Shown: positions 51,345-61,866, counted from the stretch's first letter. The stretch: DNA of 64,000 nucleotides from Sympetrum striolatum (GCA_947579665.1 OX388341.1:1178001-1242000); one strand, 5' to 3'. Made by a program: numbers and translations. Notes: generated from the letters alone by a model not told the origin.

Positions 51345-52430
51345 TACGAGTAAAATGTAGCTTGCATACTGCAAGCAGATCGGCAATACTAATTTCATAT
51401 CGGCATCATATCGGGAATGTCCTAAAAGAAAAAAAAGGATTGAAATTTTTCTTAAAATTCGCAGAAAATTCATCGTCTGGCATCGAACCCGGATCTTACT
51501 GGTGAACTTACTATGTAGCACAATAGAAGATCACCATCTCTAACTATGTGTGAAAATTCAAGCAGAAATATTGGCTACAACTGCCTCAAAAGACGCTCTA
51601 ATGTTCACGAATGTAGATGGCTCTCGGGACTCGAACCAAGGACGATCTTGGAAATTTAAAAAATGTTTCTGAAAGTTATTAATGATCTCAATCCATATGC
51701 CAAATTTCAAGTTTCTATATTATTGGGAAAGGTTTCAAAATAATTCATAAAAATCGGATCAACTTCTGATTGCAGAGACACCTGGTGTCGAACCCAGGAC
51801 ACATTGATAGCTATGAATGCATAGTTTGATTTGCTAAGACTGGTTCTTCTATCACACTAAGTTTTAAGTCGATAGCATGCCGGGAAGTACCTAAAATATG
51901 TTTCCGTTATCTCCATAAGAAATGCATTGAGAAATGTAAATGGCGCCCTGGGATCGAACCAAGGACCATCAGCGAATATAAAAAATTTTATTATGAAATA
52001 TATTTATAATCTCCAACTCCATGCCGAATTTCAAGTATCCATGCCATCGGGAAGGGGTCGAAAAAAAATCTTAAAAATCGCCACAATACATTTTAAACGG
52101 CCGATTTTTGCCTCGACCTAGCATCGAACCCAGGATATTTTCCGTAAAACTCATTTATGTTTTCGATAGATCATGACCATATATAAATGCTCCTAGATTT
52201 TCGATTCTCTATCTATCCCGGAAGTATTTTTTTTTTAAATTCCCGAAAATCAAAGCAATGCATTTAAACGGGAAAAATCGAGACTTTGGGGCCCTCTGGA
52301 ATTGAACCCATGACACTGAGGTGCAAAATCGCAATTTTTCTGGCGGTTACACTCTATGGCCAATATGTCCTAAAAATTTCAAGTCAATGACGCTTGTGGT
52401 TTGGCCTGTGAGTTTGTATCCTCTCTCTAT
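51345..52430 (-). mobile_element. Six-B-box element, copy E10 (type I-A)
   Basis: The copy is reversed and complete, with the hairpin intact and motifs near 51483, 51631, 51788, 51955, 52125 and 52302. Its module-1 end meets the module-1 end of E11 through an AT run and one junction repeat, marking the switch in array orientation. Confidence 0.75.
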
Positions 52431-52437
52431 ATATATA

Positions 52438-53584
52438 TCTATTATATATAGATGCTTCTCCGGATTCATTCATATATATAGCTATATAGCTATATAGGTA
52501 TATAGATAGGATACAAATTCACAGGCTAAACCACAAGCGTCATTGACTTGAAATTTTTACGACATATTGGCCATAACGTGTAACCTCCAGGAAAAAGCGG
52601 ACATTGAACCTCGGGGTCATGGGTTCGATTCCAGAAGGCCCCTAAGTCGCGATTTTCTCCATAAGAATACATGGCAGGGATTTTCGAAAATTTTTTTGAG
52701 GCACTTCCCGGGAAAGGAGAGAGTTGAAATTCAAGGGATCGCTAGATGCCGAGCATATCTAAAGGAAACTATAAAGACATCTACGAATATTATCCTTGGT
52801 TCGATGCTAGGTCACGGCAAAAATCGGCCGTTTAAAATGCATTGTGGCGATTTTTAAGATTTTTTTTGGACCCTTCTCCGATGGCATAGAAACTTGAAAT
52901 TCGGTATGAGGTTAGATATCATAAAAATATATCATAATCAAATTTTACGTATTCGCTGATGGTCCTTGGTTCGATGTCAGAGGGACATTTAAATTCCTCA
53001 ATGCATTTCTTACGGAGATAACGGAAACAAATTTTAGGTACTTCCCGGGACGATATCGACTTCAAACTTTGCATATAGAAAGATCAAGTCCATACAAATC
53101 AAACAGTGCTTTCACAGCTATCAATGTGTCCTGGGTTCGACACCAGGTGTCTCTTCAATCAGAAGTTGATCCTATTATTAGGAATTATTTTGAAACATTT
53201 GCCAATCATATAGAAACTTCAAATTCAGCATATAGATAGAGATCATAAATAACTTTCAGAAACATTTTTTAGATTTCTTAGATCGTCCTTGGTTCGAATC
53301 CAGAGAGCCATTTAAATTCGTGATAATTAGAACGTCTTTTGAGGCAGTTGTAGCCCATATTTCTGCTTGAATTTTCACACATAGTTAGAAATGGTGATGT
53401 TTTATTGTGCTGCATAGTAGGTTCTCAGTAAAGACCCGGGTTCGATGCCAGACGATGGAATTTCAGCGAATTTTAAGAAAAATTTCAATCCATTTTTTTC
53501 TTTTGATGGCCGTCCCGATATGATGCCGACATGATAATGGTGTTGTCGATCTGCTTGCAGTATGCAAGCTACATTTTACTCGTA
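52438..53584 (+). mobile_element. Six-B-box element, copy E11 (type I-B)
   Basis: This is a forward, complete copy with the junction repeat at 52438-52473 and a CTATATAG-type microsatellite. B-box motifs lie at 52622, 52798, 52968, 53134, 53291 and 53439 (intervals 176, 170, 166, 157, 148, the same as E14). The hairpin end CTTGCAGTATGCAAG is intact. It meets E12 hairpin-end to hairpin-end across a junction repeat (53586-53617). Confidence 0.8.
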
Positions 53585-53623
53585 TATATATATAGATGCT
53601 TCTCCGGATTCATTCATATATCA

Positions 53624-54706
53624 TACGAGTAAAATGTAGCTTGCATACTGCAAGCAGATCGGTAATATTATTTTTATTTCGGCATCATATCGGGACGGTT
53701 CTCAAAAGAAAAAAAAAAGATTGAAAATATTCTTTAAATTCGCTTCAATTTTAGCGTCTGGCATCGAACCCAGGTCTGCCTGGTGAATTCACTAAGCGGC
53801 ACAATAGAAGATCACTATATCTAACTATGTGTGAAAATTCAAGCAGAAATATTTGCCACAACTGCTTCAAACGACGTTCTACTTTCCACGAATGTAAATG
53901 GCTCTCTGGATTCGAACCAAGGACGACCGTGGGAATCTAGAACATGTTCCTGAAATGTATCTATTATCTCTATCTGTATGCTGAATTTCAAGTTTCTATA
54001 TAATTGATAAATGGTTCCAAAAAATTATTAAAAATCGGATCATATACGGATTGTAGAGACGCCTGGTGGTGAAACCAGGAAACATTGATAGCTGTGAATT
54101 CACAGTTTGATTAGTAATGACTTAAGCTTATCTTATGCAAAGTTTCAAGTAGATATAATAACGGGAAGCACCTAAAATGTGTTTCCGTAATGTCCATAAG
54201 AAATGCATTGAGGAATGCAAATGGCCCTCTGGGATCGAACCAAGGACCATAGGGGAATATGTAAAATTTGATTATGAAATATAATTATGATATCTAACGC
54301 CATGCCGAATTTCAAGTTTCTATGCCATCGGAAAAGGGTTCAAAAAAAATCTTAAAAATCGCCGCAATGCATTTTAAACGGCCGATTTTTGCCCCGGCCT
54401 AGCATCGAACCAAGGACCATATTCGAAGATGTATTTCCGATTTTCGTTGGCTATGTACGGCATCTAGCGGTTCCTCGAGTTTCAACTCTCTGCTTTTCCG
54501 GGAAGTGCCTCAAAAAAAATTTCGAAAATCCCCGCCATGTATTCTTATGGACAAAATCACGACTTTGGGACCTTCTGGAATCGAACCCATGACACCGTGG
54601 TTCAAAGTCGGCTTTTTCCTGGAGGTTACACGTCATGGCCAATATGTCGTAAAAATTTCAAGTCGGTGGCACTTGTGGAACATGCTTAGACTTTTGATCC
54701 CCAGTG
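53624..54706 (-). mobile_element. Six-B-box element, copy E12 (type I-B)
   Basis: This reversed copy has an intact hairpin and motifs near 53764, 53921, 54069 (mutated to GGTGGTGAAACC), 54237, 54408 and 54581. The outermost module-1 end is replaced by unrelated sequence (about 54675-54705) before an AT run and two tandem junction repeats. Confidence 0.7.
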
Positions 54707-54716
54707 TATATATATA

Positions 54717-54752
54717 TCTATTATATATAGATGCTTCTCCGGATTCATTCAT
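54717..54752 (+). repeat. Tandem junction repeats between E12 and E13 (first unit)
   Basis: The 36-bp junction repeat is present twice in direct tandem (54717-54752 and 54754-54789). The second unit is the start of E13. Confidence 0.8.
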
Positions 54753-54753
54753 A

Positions 54754-55918
54754 TCTATTATATATAGATGCTTCTCCGGATTCATTCATATATATAGCTA
54801 TATAGATAGGATACAAATTCACAGGCTAAACTACAAGGGTCATTGCCTTGAAATTTTTATGACGTATTGGCCATAACGTGAAACCCCCAGGAAAAAACCG
54901 ACTTTGATCCTCAGTGTCATAGGTTCGATTCCAGAGGGCCCCAAAGTCCCGATTTTTCCCGTTTAAATGCATTGCTGTGATTTTCGGGATTTAAAAAAAA
55001 ATACTTTCCGGATAGGTAGAGAAATAAAACTCAAGGTGCCTATACTCATGGTATTGGACTTTCGAAAACATCAATGACTTTCACAAAAAATATCCTGGGT
55101 TCGATGCTAGGACGATGCAAAGATCTGCCCTTTAAAATACATGGGAGCTGTTTTTCATTATTTTTTTTGATGCACTTATCGAAATAATAGGAAGTTCTTG
55201 CTTAGCCGGAAAGTGTAAGGTAAGAATTGGTTTAAGAAAAAAATTTTCATAAGACCGTACTATTCCTGGGTTCGATGCCAGAGCACATTAACATTTCTCT
55301 CATAAGGAATATAAGGGAAAAGTAAGACTTCAATTGAGGCAGTTGCAGCCAATATATCTGCTTGCATTTTCGCATATAGTTAAAGATTTATATCTTCTAT
55401 TATGTTACATAGGAAGTTTTACCAGAATGACCCGGGTTCGATGCCGGGCGGTAAATATGTCTCCCGTTTAAAATACATAGGGTTAGTATTTCATTATTTT
55501 TTTGATGCACTTATCGAAATGATAGGAAGTTCGTGCTTGGCTGGAAGATGTATGGTTATAACTGGTTTAAGAAAACAGTTTTCATAAGACCGAACTATTA
55601 CTGGGTTCGATGCCAGAGCACATTAACATTTCTCTCATAAGAAATATAAGGGAAAAGTAGGACGTCGTTTGAGGCAGTTGCAGCTAATATTTCTGCTTGA
55701 ATTTTCACAGATAGTTAGATACGGTGATCGTCTGTTGTGCTGCATAGTAAGTATCACCAGGAAGACCCGGGTTCGATGCCGGACGAATAAATTGCAGCGA
55801 ATAATCAGATTATTTTCAATGCATTTTTTTTTTCTTTTGACGGCCTTCCCGATATGATGCCGACATGAAATTAGTGTTGTCGATCTGCTTGCAGTATGCA
55901 AGCTACATTTTACTCGTA
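54754..55918 (+). mobile_element. Six-B-box element, copy E13 (type II-A)
   Basis: This is a forward, complete copy. B-box motifs lie at 54922, 55098, 55269, 55435, 55604 and 55769 (intervals 176, 171, 166, 169, 165). The hairpin is intact and ACTCGTA ends at 55918, where the junction repeat of E14 starts without a gap. Confidence 0.8.
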
Positions 55919-55964
55919 TCTATTATATATAGATGCTTCTCCGGATTCATTCATGTATCCATAT
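55919..55964 (+). mobile_element. Six-B-box element, copy E14, 5' end separated by the gypsy insertion
   Basis: The junction repeat (55919-55954) and GTATCCATAT precede the LTR element. The rest of E14 resumes at 62451 with an AT run and GGATACAAACTCACAGCC. Confidence 0.7.
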
Positions 55965-56526
55965 TGTAACGCTCCTCCCAGATAGCTCACGGTTTTGGAA
56001 CGCACATAAAATAAATACATAAATAAATGCGAGGATAAAGCTGAATATATTTTGTCAAAACAAGAATAAATTGCCAATAAACAAAATTAACAGCAAAATC
56101 TTCGTTGGGTTCGACCATGAGAAAAAGAATATACGTGGTCAAAAATAGCAGAAATTAAACAGTAAGAAATTGACACGATGATTGGCGTCCAGTTCCAATC
56201 TCTAATTTCCTTGAACACGAGGCCTAGTCGGTGGGTCATGTAGCGACGATCCACTCTCCCAACGAGGATCTCCTCCCGACCGTCTCCTCAATAGTCCACC
56301 TTCCGAGTGCCCCTCAAATCCTCTTCTACCTCTCTGTCCTCGTGGATTCTGCCGCCCCTCCTTACCTCGACGCCACGTAATAAGCGTGTCGAAGTATCGT
56401 AATAACAGCAGAACAAGAGGCAAACGCATGACGCAATAGGCGCCAAATGCAAAAGTAATAATCATACAAACAAAGAGACATTGCATATTGAACAGAATAA
56501 ATATAACAATTAAACGACTCGGTACA
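55965..56526 (-). repeat. 3' LTR
   Basis: The LTR is 562 bp, with TGTA...TACA ends on either strand. It reads the same as 61889-62450. A 94-codon minus-strand frame inside it (56486-56202) has a hydrophobic start and an Arg/Gly-rich remainder. It is present in both LTRs and is probably not a gene. Confidence 0.93.
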
Positions 56527-56541
56527 TATGCCCCCCACTGA
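56527..56541 (-). promoter_or_regulatory. Polypurine tract
   Basis: On the element strand, AGTGGGGGGCATA lies immediately upstream of the 3' LTR, the expected position of the plus-strand primer in reverse transcription. Confidence 0.7.
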
Positions 56542-56705
56542 ATGAAGGTTATTCTGAAATAGATAAATATCATAATGAAGCAAAACATTCATTCATAAAG
56601 AAATAATAATTACCGAGCGCTTCATACATAATTAAACTTACATCACAAAAAAAATCTCTTTTCCAATTTTTTTTTTTTTTAAACAAATTTGAACCAAAAA
56701 TGAAA
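56542..56705 (-). other. Short 3' untranslated region of the retrotransposon
   Basis: This is A/T-rich sequence with a long A-run on the element strand, between the pol stop and the polypurine tract. It is too short for an env gene. Confidence 0.7.
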
Positions 56706-59700
56706 CTACTGTTTAACAATATAAGGTTTTAGATGTGCAAAATTAAATATACCAATATCTTTCTTTTGTAAATTAACCAAATTACAGGAATTTTGACCAG
56801 ATAATTTTGACACACGGTAAGGTCCAGAGTACAATGGAAAGAATTTATGAAACAAGCCAGCTTTGGCATCAGAGGGCTTGGGCGTTCTCAAAAGTACCTG
56901 ATCACCCACTCTAAATACTCTATGTTTTGCCTTTTGGCGCTCCTTACGGGAGTTCCCAGATTTTTTTAAATTTCTATGAGCGATCACTATTATATCATCA
57001 TGAGGAGGAATTTCCGCAGGTGGAAATCCGATAAAGTCGTCAAATTCACGGGTAGGTTTCCGGCCAAAATGAAGATGAAAAGGGGAAAAACCAGTACTTT
57101 CATGAGTCAAACAGTTAAGCCAATGGTTTACAAAAGGAATTAGTTCGAACCAACTAGTATGTTCACGGTGGCAATAGGTTCGGAACAATCGAGACAGCTC
57201 ACGCATTATACGCTCACTGGGATTAGTCTGAGGTCTACGGACAGATGAATAGACAGTTCTAACACCCAAATCGGCTAACGTATTCCTCCAAAGAGCCGAG
57301 GTGAACTGAGTTCCGTGATCAGTGAGTAACCGCTGAGGTTTCCCACATTTTTGAAAATATTTAGTAATAAGCACTCTGAGACAATTTTTTGCTGAAGTTT
57401 TGTTCAAAGGATAAATTTGGACAAATTTTGAAAACACATCGACACAAACCAGAATATATTGATTTTTAAATTTTGCCTTAGGTAATGGACCATATATATC
57501 CACGGCACATAACTGACTAGGTTTGGATGGTATTATATTTGCCATAGGGCCTTCAAAATAACGATTAGGAAATTTATTACGCTGACAAGAATCACACGTG
57601 CGTAAAAGCACACGAACAAAACGATTAATACCTTTCCAATAATATTTATCACGAATCCAAAATATTGTTTTGGTAATCCCAGCATGACCATTAACGGTAT
57701 GAGCAAACCAAACCAAAGAAGAACGCACATCGGCAGGTACACAGACTTTATACACCACACTCTCCCTCCCGACATTAAATAGTAACAAACCATGATACAA
57801 AATATACTTATACGCTATCGACGAAATCTTTACAAAATCGGGGTGGCCATTAGGCAAGAGACCGTTAAGATAAAGACGAATGTTATTTAAATACAAATCT
57901 TGACATTGTAAATCAATTAAGTTTTCACAAGATTGAAATGGAGAATCAGAAATATCCAAATCAATAGTAGCAACACAAAATTCATTCGAAGGTTTAGTAA
58001 TTTCAGAATTATTAATATAACGACTAAGCCAGTCCGCAACAATATTCTTATGACCAGGAGAATGTTCAACAGAAAAAGTGAAACCTTGAAGTGCCAAAAT
58101 CCATCTGGATAAGCGACTATGATTTAGCTTACAGGTTTTAAGAAAAGTCAAAGCTTTATGATCGGTAATTATAGTAATATGATTGTCCAAAACGAAATGA
58201 CGAAGTTTCTGGAGAGCCCAGATGATGGCCAATGCCTCCTTTTCGGTGGTCGTATACGAAATTTCAGCCCCCCGCAAGGTTCTACTTACAAAAGCAAGTA
58301 CCAGTTGGTCACCCACTTCATCGTACTGGAACAAAACCGCTCCCAAGCCAAAATCAGAACTATCGGTCTGTAAGTAGATAGGTTTATTAAAGTCCGGATA
58401 AGTCAAAACAATTTCGTCCAGAAATGCAGCCTTAATTTTCTCAAAAGCCGTTTGTAACTCCGGAGTCCACTTCCATTTAACTCCTTTCTTAAGTAATTGC
58501 AATAAGGGATAAGTTAATTTAGAAAAATTACGACAGAATCGGGAGTAGTAATTACACACCCCCAGAAATCCCCGTAATTGTTTGATATTACTAGGAGCCT
58601 TAATTTCTTGGATAGCACATGTACGCGCGGGATCCATCTTCATGCCCTCAGCAGACAGGATGTGCCCAAGGAATTTCACCTGCGCACAACAAAATTCGGA
58701 TTTAGACAATTTAAGTTTAATATTAGCTTCAATTAATTTACGAAAGACAAGTTGAAGATGGTTTAAATGCTGGTCAAAAGTAACAGAGGTTATCAATAAA
58801 TCATCAACGTACGCAGTTGCGAAAGAAGAAACTTCAGGACCCAATATTAAATCTAGACATTTTATAAGAGCTGCCCCACTATTTTTTAGTCCATACGGCA
58901 CTCTATTAAAAACATAGACAATAGAATCGTACAAAAAAGCAGTATATTTCTTATCATCCGGGTGAATAGCCATTTGCCAAAACGCGGAAGACAAGTCGGT
59001 AGTAGAGAAATATTTCATACCAGAAAATTTATTCATTAACATGTCAATTTTTGGTGGTTCCTCTCGCTCAGGTATAGTAAAGCTATTTAACTTCCGTGCG
59101 TCCAAACAAAGACGAGGTTGACCATCCTTTTTTTTAACAATGACGATAGGATTTAGATAGGGACTAGTAGCCTTCTCTATTATTCCAGCTTTGATCATGG
59201 ATTTGATCTGTTCATCAACCTTTGCCTTCCAGGCAAACGGAATAGGATAAGATCGTTGTCGAAATGGGATATGTTCAGACAAATGAATACGAAACTGAAA
59301 ATTTTGTACAAGTCCGGGCGTATCAAAAAAAACTTGACGATATTCCTTCAAAAGATTAAATAATTTCTCCATCTCCCTTAATGAAAGAGATACAGAAGGT
59401 TCAATTGCCTTCCGCAATTCCTCATCAGACACAAAAAAGGATTTATCGTGATCTCCTTCACTACATGTAATAGAATTCAAAGGATAATTTGATTCACTTA
59501 CGGTAGAATTAGATGGCGGAATAGACAAACTATAATTTTGAAAATTTAATATGATACCATTATCTGAAAGCCAATTCATTCCGAGAATAAGAGGTTTAAG
59601 TAAATTTTTAACAATCAGACAAGGCACATCAAATTCACGATCATCAATCCGAATTGTAAGCAAAGCTTGAGCAGTAATAGGAGTTGACCGGCGTTTATTC

Positions 59701-60014
59701 GCACAAACAATATATGACTTGCGCATTGGCAAAACAGGAATATTCGAAAAATTTGCGAAAAGTTCTTGAAAAACTTCCTCATCAATAGCAGAAACTTCAC
59801 TCCCAGAATCAATTAGTGCATTTAGTTTAGAATTACAAATTTGAACAGAAATTTCGGGAACTTTACGTCTCTCTTTCTTGGGAAATGACGTCTCCTTTTC
59901 TTCTAACAAGTCAATTAAAGAATAACCATCCACAACATAAGTAGCAATGGTGCTTATGATCCCTTCCTCAGATGTGTCGAAACGAACGGGACCTTTTCGT
60001 TTCGACGCATTTAG
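56706..60014 (-). CDS. pol: Pol polyprotein (protease, RT, RNase H, integrase), expressed by -1 frameshift
   Basis: The pol frame is open from the slippery site (60014) to the stop at 56706, 1102 codons, with no early ATG; a GTG at 59933 is not a credible start, so Gag-Pol fusion is expected. Counting residues from 59933: protease ALIDSGSEVSAI (DSG at 42-44); RT with LCLDARKLNS (276-284), TTDLSSAFWQ (D313), VPYGLKNSG (345-353) and AYVDDLL (374-380); RNase H with TDSSDFG (D524), TEKEAL (E564), TDHKAL (D591) and VADWLSR (D634); integrase zinc finger H745, H750, C780, C783; integrase core D812, D872 and E907; C-terminal LYSGPYRVSKL (1034-1044), the GPY/F module. All catalytic residues are present. 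The D-to-E distance is 34 intervening residues, one fewer than the common 35. Confidence 0.95.
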   Translation of the reverse strand, partial: LNASKRKGPVRFDTSEEGIISTIATYVVDGYSLIDLLEEKETSFPKKERRKVPEISVQICNSKLNALIDSGSEVSAIDEEVFQELFANFSNIPVLPMRKSYIVCANKRRSTPITAQALLTIRIDDREFDVPCLIVKNLLKPLILGMNWLSDNGIILNFQNYSLSIPPSNSTVSESNYPLNSITCSEGDHDKSFFVSDEELRKAIEPSVSLSLREMEKLFNLLKEYRQVFFDTPGLVQNFQFRIHLSEHIPFRQRSYPIPFAWKAKVDEQIKSMIKAGIIEKATSPYLNPIVIVKKKDGQPRLCLDARKLNSFTIPEREEPPKIDMLMNKFSGMKYFSTTDLSSAFWQMAIHPDDKKYTAFLYDSIVYVFNRVPYGLKNSGAALIKCLDLILGPEVSSFATAYVDDLLITSVTFDQHLNHLQLVFRKLIEANIKLKLSKSEFCCAQVKFLGHILSAEGMKMDPARTCAIQEIKAPSNIKQLRGFLGVCNYYSRFCRNFSKLTYPLLQLLKKGVKWKWTPELQTAFEKIKAAFLDEIVLTYPDFNKPIYLQTDSSDFGLGAVLFQYDEVGDQLVLAFVSRTLRGAEISYTTTEKEALAIIWALQKLRHFVLDNHITIITDHKALTFLKTCKLNHSRLSRWILALQGFTFSVEHSPGHKNIVADWLSRYINNSEITKPSNEFCVATIDLDISDSPFQSCENLIDLQCQDLYLNNIRLYLNGLLPNGHPDFVKISSIAYKYILYHGLLLFNVGRESVVYKVCVPADVRSSLVWFAHTVNGHAGITKTIFWIRDKYYWKGINRFVRVLLRTCDSCQRNKFPNRYFEGPMANIIPSKPSQLCAVDIYGPLPKAKFKNQYILVCVDVFSKFVQIYPLNKTSAKNCLRVLITKYFQKCGKPQRLLTDHGTQFTSALWRNTLADLGVRTVYSSVRRPQTNPSERIMRELSRLFRTYCHREHTSWFELIPFVNHWLNCLTHESTGFSPFHLHFGRKPTREFDDFIGFPPAEIPPHDDIIVIAHRNLKKSGNSRKERQKAKHRVFRVGDQVLLRTPKPSDAKAGLFHKFFPLYSGPYRVSKLSGQNSCNLVNLQKKDIGIFNFAHLKPYIVKQ

Positions 60015-60020
60015 TTTAAA
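59976..60020 (-). promoter_or_regulatory. -1 ribosomal frameshift signal between gag and pol
   Basis: On the element strand the last gag codons read T-TTA-AAC-TAA, giving the slippery heptamer TTTAAAC (60020-60014) directly before the gag stop. After a 7-nt spacer (TAAATGC), GTCGAAACGAA (60006-59996) pairs perfectly with TTCGTTTCGAC (59986-59976) around a 9-nt loop. Slippery site, spacer and 11-bp stem match the standard -1 frameshift design, and pol lies in exactly the -1 frame. Confidence 0.9.
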
Positions 60021-61351
60021 TGCGCGGGTCTTTCTACAACAGACGGATTATCATTTCGAATGGGAATTAAATTAGATTGCTGAGGTGGATTTTGAATAGA
60101 AATAGGTTGATTGAAAGAAGCCTGATTACAGTGAGGAGGTGGAGATGAAACAAAGGGAGGTATCGATGATAGCGAAGGCAAAGTAGACGAGGGTATTTGA
60201 TCGTTAGGTGCGTGAACACGAGAATTATACCAACGCTGACTCCTATTTCTCGTCCCTACAGTTGCGATTTGACCAAGTGAATTTTGCGAAAAATTAACTC
60301 CCTGCTTAAGTTCGTCAAATGACTCCAATAATTTCACAAGTATGTCTAAAGATGAAGGGTTGGAACTGATTAACAGTCCTTGGATATTTATAGGCATTTG
60401 TCGAATTAAAGTATAAATGAGTTCCTTATCGTCGACTGGTGGAACACAAGTTTTAGCCAACATTATCTTCTCTAGGACATAGACTTGCATTTTATCGTTT
60501 ACATGGCGGGGATAGGTACCCGTCATAACCTTAACTCGCTGCTCATGTCGAACATTCTCATCCCAGAAATGGTCCGAGAACCTTTTTTTTAAATCAGAGA
60601 AATCGTCTGGCAATGGGATTAACGCATCAATCCAAAGTTTGGCATAACCAGAAAGAAAACTCGCAAACGCTCGAGATCGAAAAGAATGCGGAATATTCAA
60701 AATTTCAAAATAGTCTTCTACTTCTTTAAGAAATATCACCGGATTTTGATATTGGCTACCTTTAAAACGAGGTTTAGACACTAATTCAAATGGCACATTA
60801 TAATTATTTACATGAGTAGAATTAACTTTACCTAATGTCTTTATCTTTTCCTCTACCACGCTCAAACGACACGTGACTTGTTCCCTATCTAACGAGGTCC
60901 TCAACAATTCGCCTTCCAACTGCCCAATTTGATGTCGAACTTCGGTTACAGTCTCACAAGTTTCTTTCTTTAAATTCCCAAAATCAGTGCGAACCTTTTC
61001 ATTTACAGATTCTAAATTTTCAATGCGCTGTTGCTGCGCTAAATGCTGAACGTCAAATGATTGACGAAGCATTGCAATTAATCTTTCGTCCCGTTCTAAT
61101 TCTTTCCTTTCTCTTTCCTCCTTGTCACTAATTATTAATTTCATAAGATCATCTATAGTTACAGGGGATTTAGGACTTTCCGGTTTAGAAGGAGTAAATC
61201 CATCGGTTTCCGAACTCGTTTTATCTTTTACTTCGGGGTCGATAACTAATGTTTTCTCAAAAAGTGCGGGAATTTTTCTTAAACTATCGTCAATATCGGG
61301 AGAATCCTTTGACTCACGATACTCAGTAAACGATTTTGAAGAATAATCCAT
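60011..61351 (-). CDS. gag: Gag polyprotein
   Basis: The first ATG is at 61351, giving 446 residues (MDYSSKSFTEY...). Upstream in-frame TTG codons are not needed as a start. Residues from about 70 to 175 are charged and heptad-like (EERERKELERDER, IENLESVNEKV), suggesting a coiled coil. About 190-350 resembles the retrotransposon gag capsid core (PRFKGSQYQNPVIFLKEVEDYF, then SGYAKLWIDAL). The C-terminal ~80 residues are Pro/Ser/Gln/Asn-rich. No CCHC zinc knuckle is present, unlike many gypsy Gags; basic residues near 365-385 might bind RNA instead. Its stop lies within the frameshift signal that produces Gag-Pol. Confidence 0.9.
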   Translation of the reverse strand: MDYSSKSFTEYRESKDSPDIDDSLRKIPALFEKTLVIDPEVKDKTSSETDGFTPSKPESPKSPVTIDDLMKLIISDKEERERKELERDERLIAMLRQSFDVQHLAQQQRIENLESVNEKVRTDFGNLKKETCETVTEVRHQIGQLEGELLRTSLDREQVTCRLSVVEEKIKTLGKVNSTHVNNYNVPFELVSKPRFKGSQYQNPVIFLKEVEDYFEILNIPHSFRSRAFASFLSGYAKLWIDALIPLPDDFSDLKKRFSDHFWDENVRHEQRVKVMTGTYPRHVNDKMQVYVLEKIMLAKTCVPPVDDKELIYTLIRQMPINIQGLLISSNPSSLDILVKLLESFDELKQGVNFSQNSLGQIATVGTRNRSQRWYNSRVHAPNDQIPSSTLPSLSSIPPFVSSPPPHCNQASFNQPISIQNPPQQSNLIPIRNDNPSVVERPAHLN

Positions 61352-61866
61352 CGCAAACAAACAAAATAAACTTACAACGGGAATACTAAATCAACGACAC
61401 TAGCACAATTGAATACCTTGATCACAGGACAGTCAAATTACCCAAAACGGATAAACGTGAAGGAAGGAAGAGAGTCTTTCCATGCGACCATGCGGCACAC
61501 ACACACCTCTCCGTTTGACACTAAATACGGGCAAACCACAATCTGGAAGATTTCACTAAAAAAAAGCAACAAATTACAAGCAGAAACATTCGCATATATC
61601 AATTTCCTTTTCTAATTTAGATAAACCAAATCAATTTTTTTTTTTTTAAACACAGAGTTTAAGCGCCGAATTTTAAACAATTCTAATGACCTAACAACAA
61701 AGTTTGGAAAGGAAATAGGTTACTACATCTTCTCTTCACTGAGACCCACCAGGAAGATTTAGCTACAGGTACAGGTTGGGTCATGGACAAGGTAAACGAG
61801 GGATTGAGATAGCGAAAACAAGATACTACACAATACAGACCTACAACCAACAACTTACGGCATCAG
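61352..61866 (-). other. Retrotransposon 5' leader
   Basis: This is untranslated sequence between the primer binding site and gag. It presumably includes packaging and dimerisation signals, but none can be recognised by eye. The plus-strand frame at 61409-61615 is on the wrong strand and is not a gene. Confidence 0.6.

Noticed and set aside
48678..54876. Many 60-123 codon open frames within E6-E13 (and E1, E5, E15)
   Set aside because: The same translations recur only because the DNA repeats; frames are on both strands, break differently between copies and have no domain.
46796..55918. CRISPR-like array of regularly spaced repeats
   Set aside because: The conserved blocks are only ~11-18 nt, the 'spacers' are themselves homologous modules, and the context is eukaryotic transposons.
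56202..56588. Retroviral env gene after pol
   Set aside because: The frame lies in the LTR, and only ~180 bp separate the pol stop from the LTR; there is no envelope signature.
57533..57793. Separate small gene within pol
   Set aside because: It is an out-of-frame shadow of the integrase/linker coding region.
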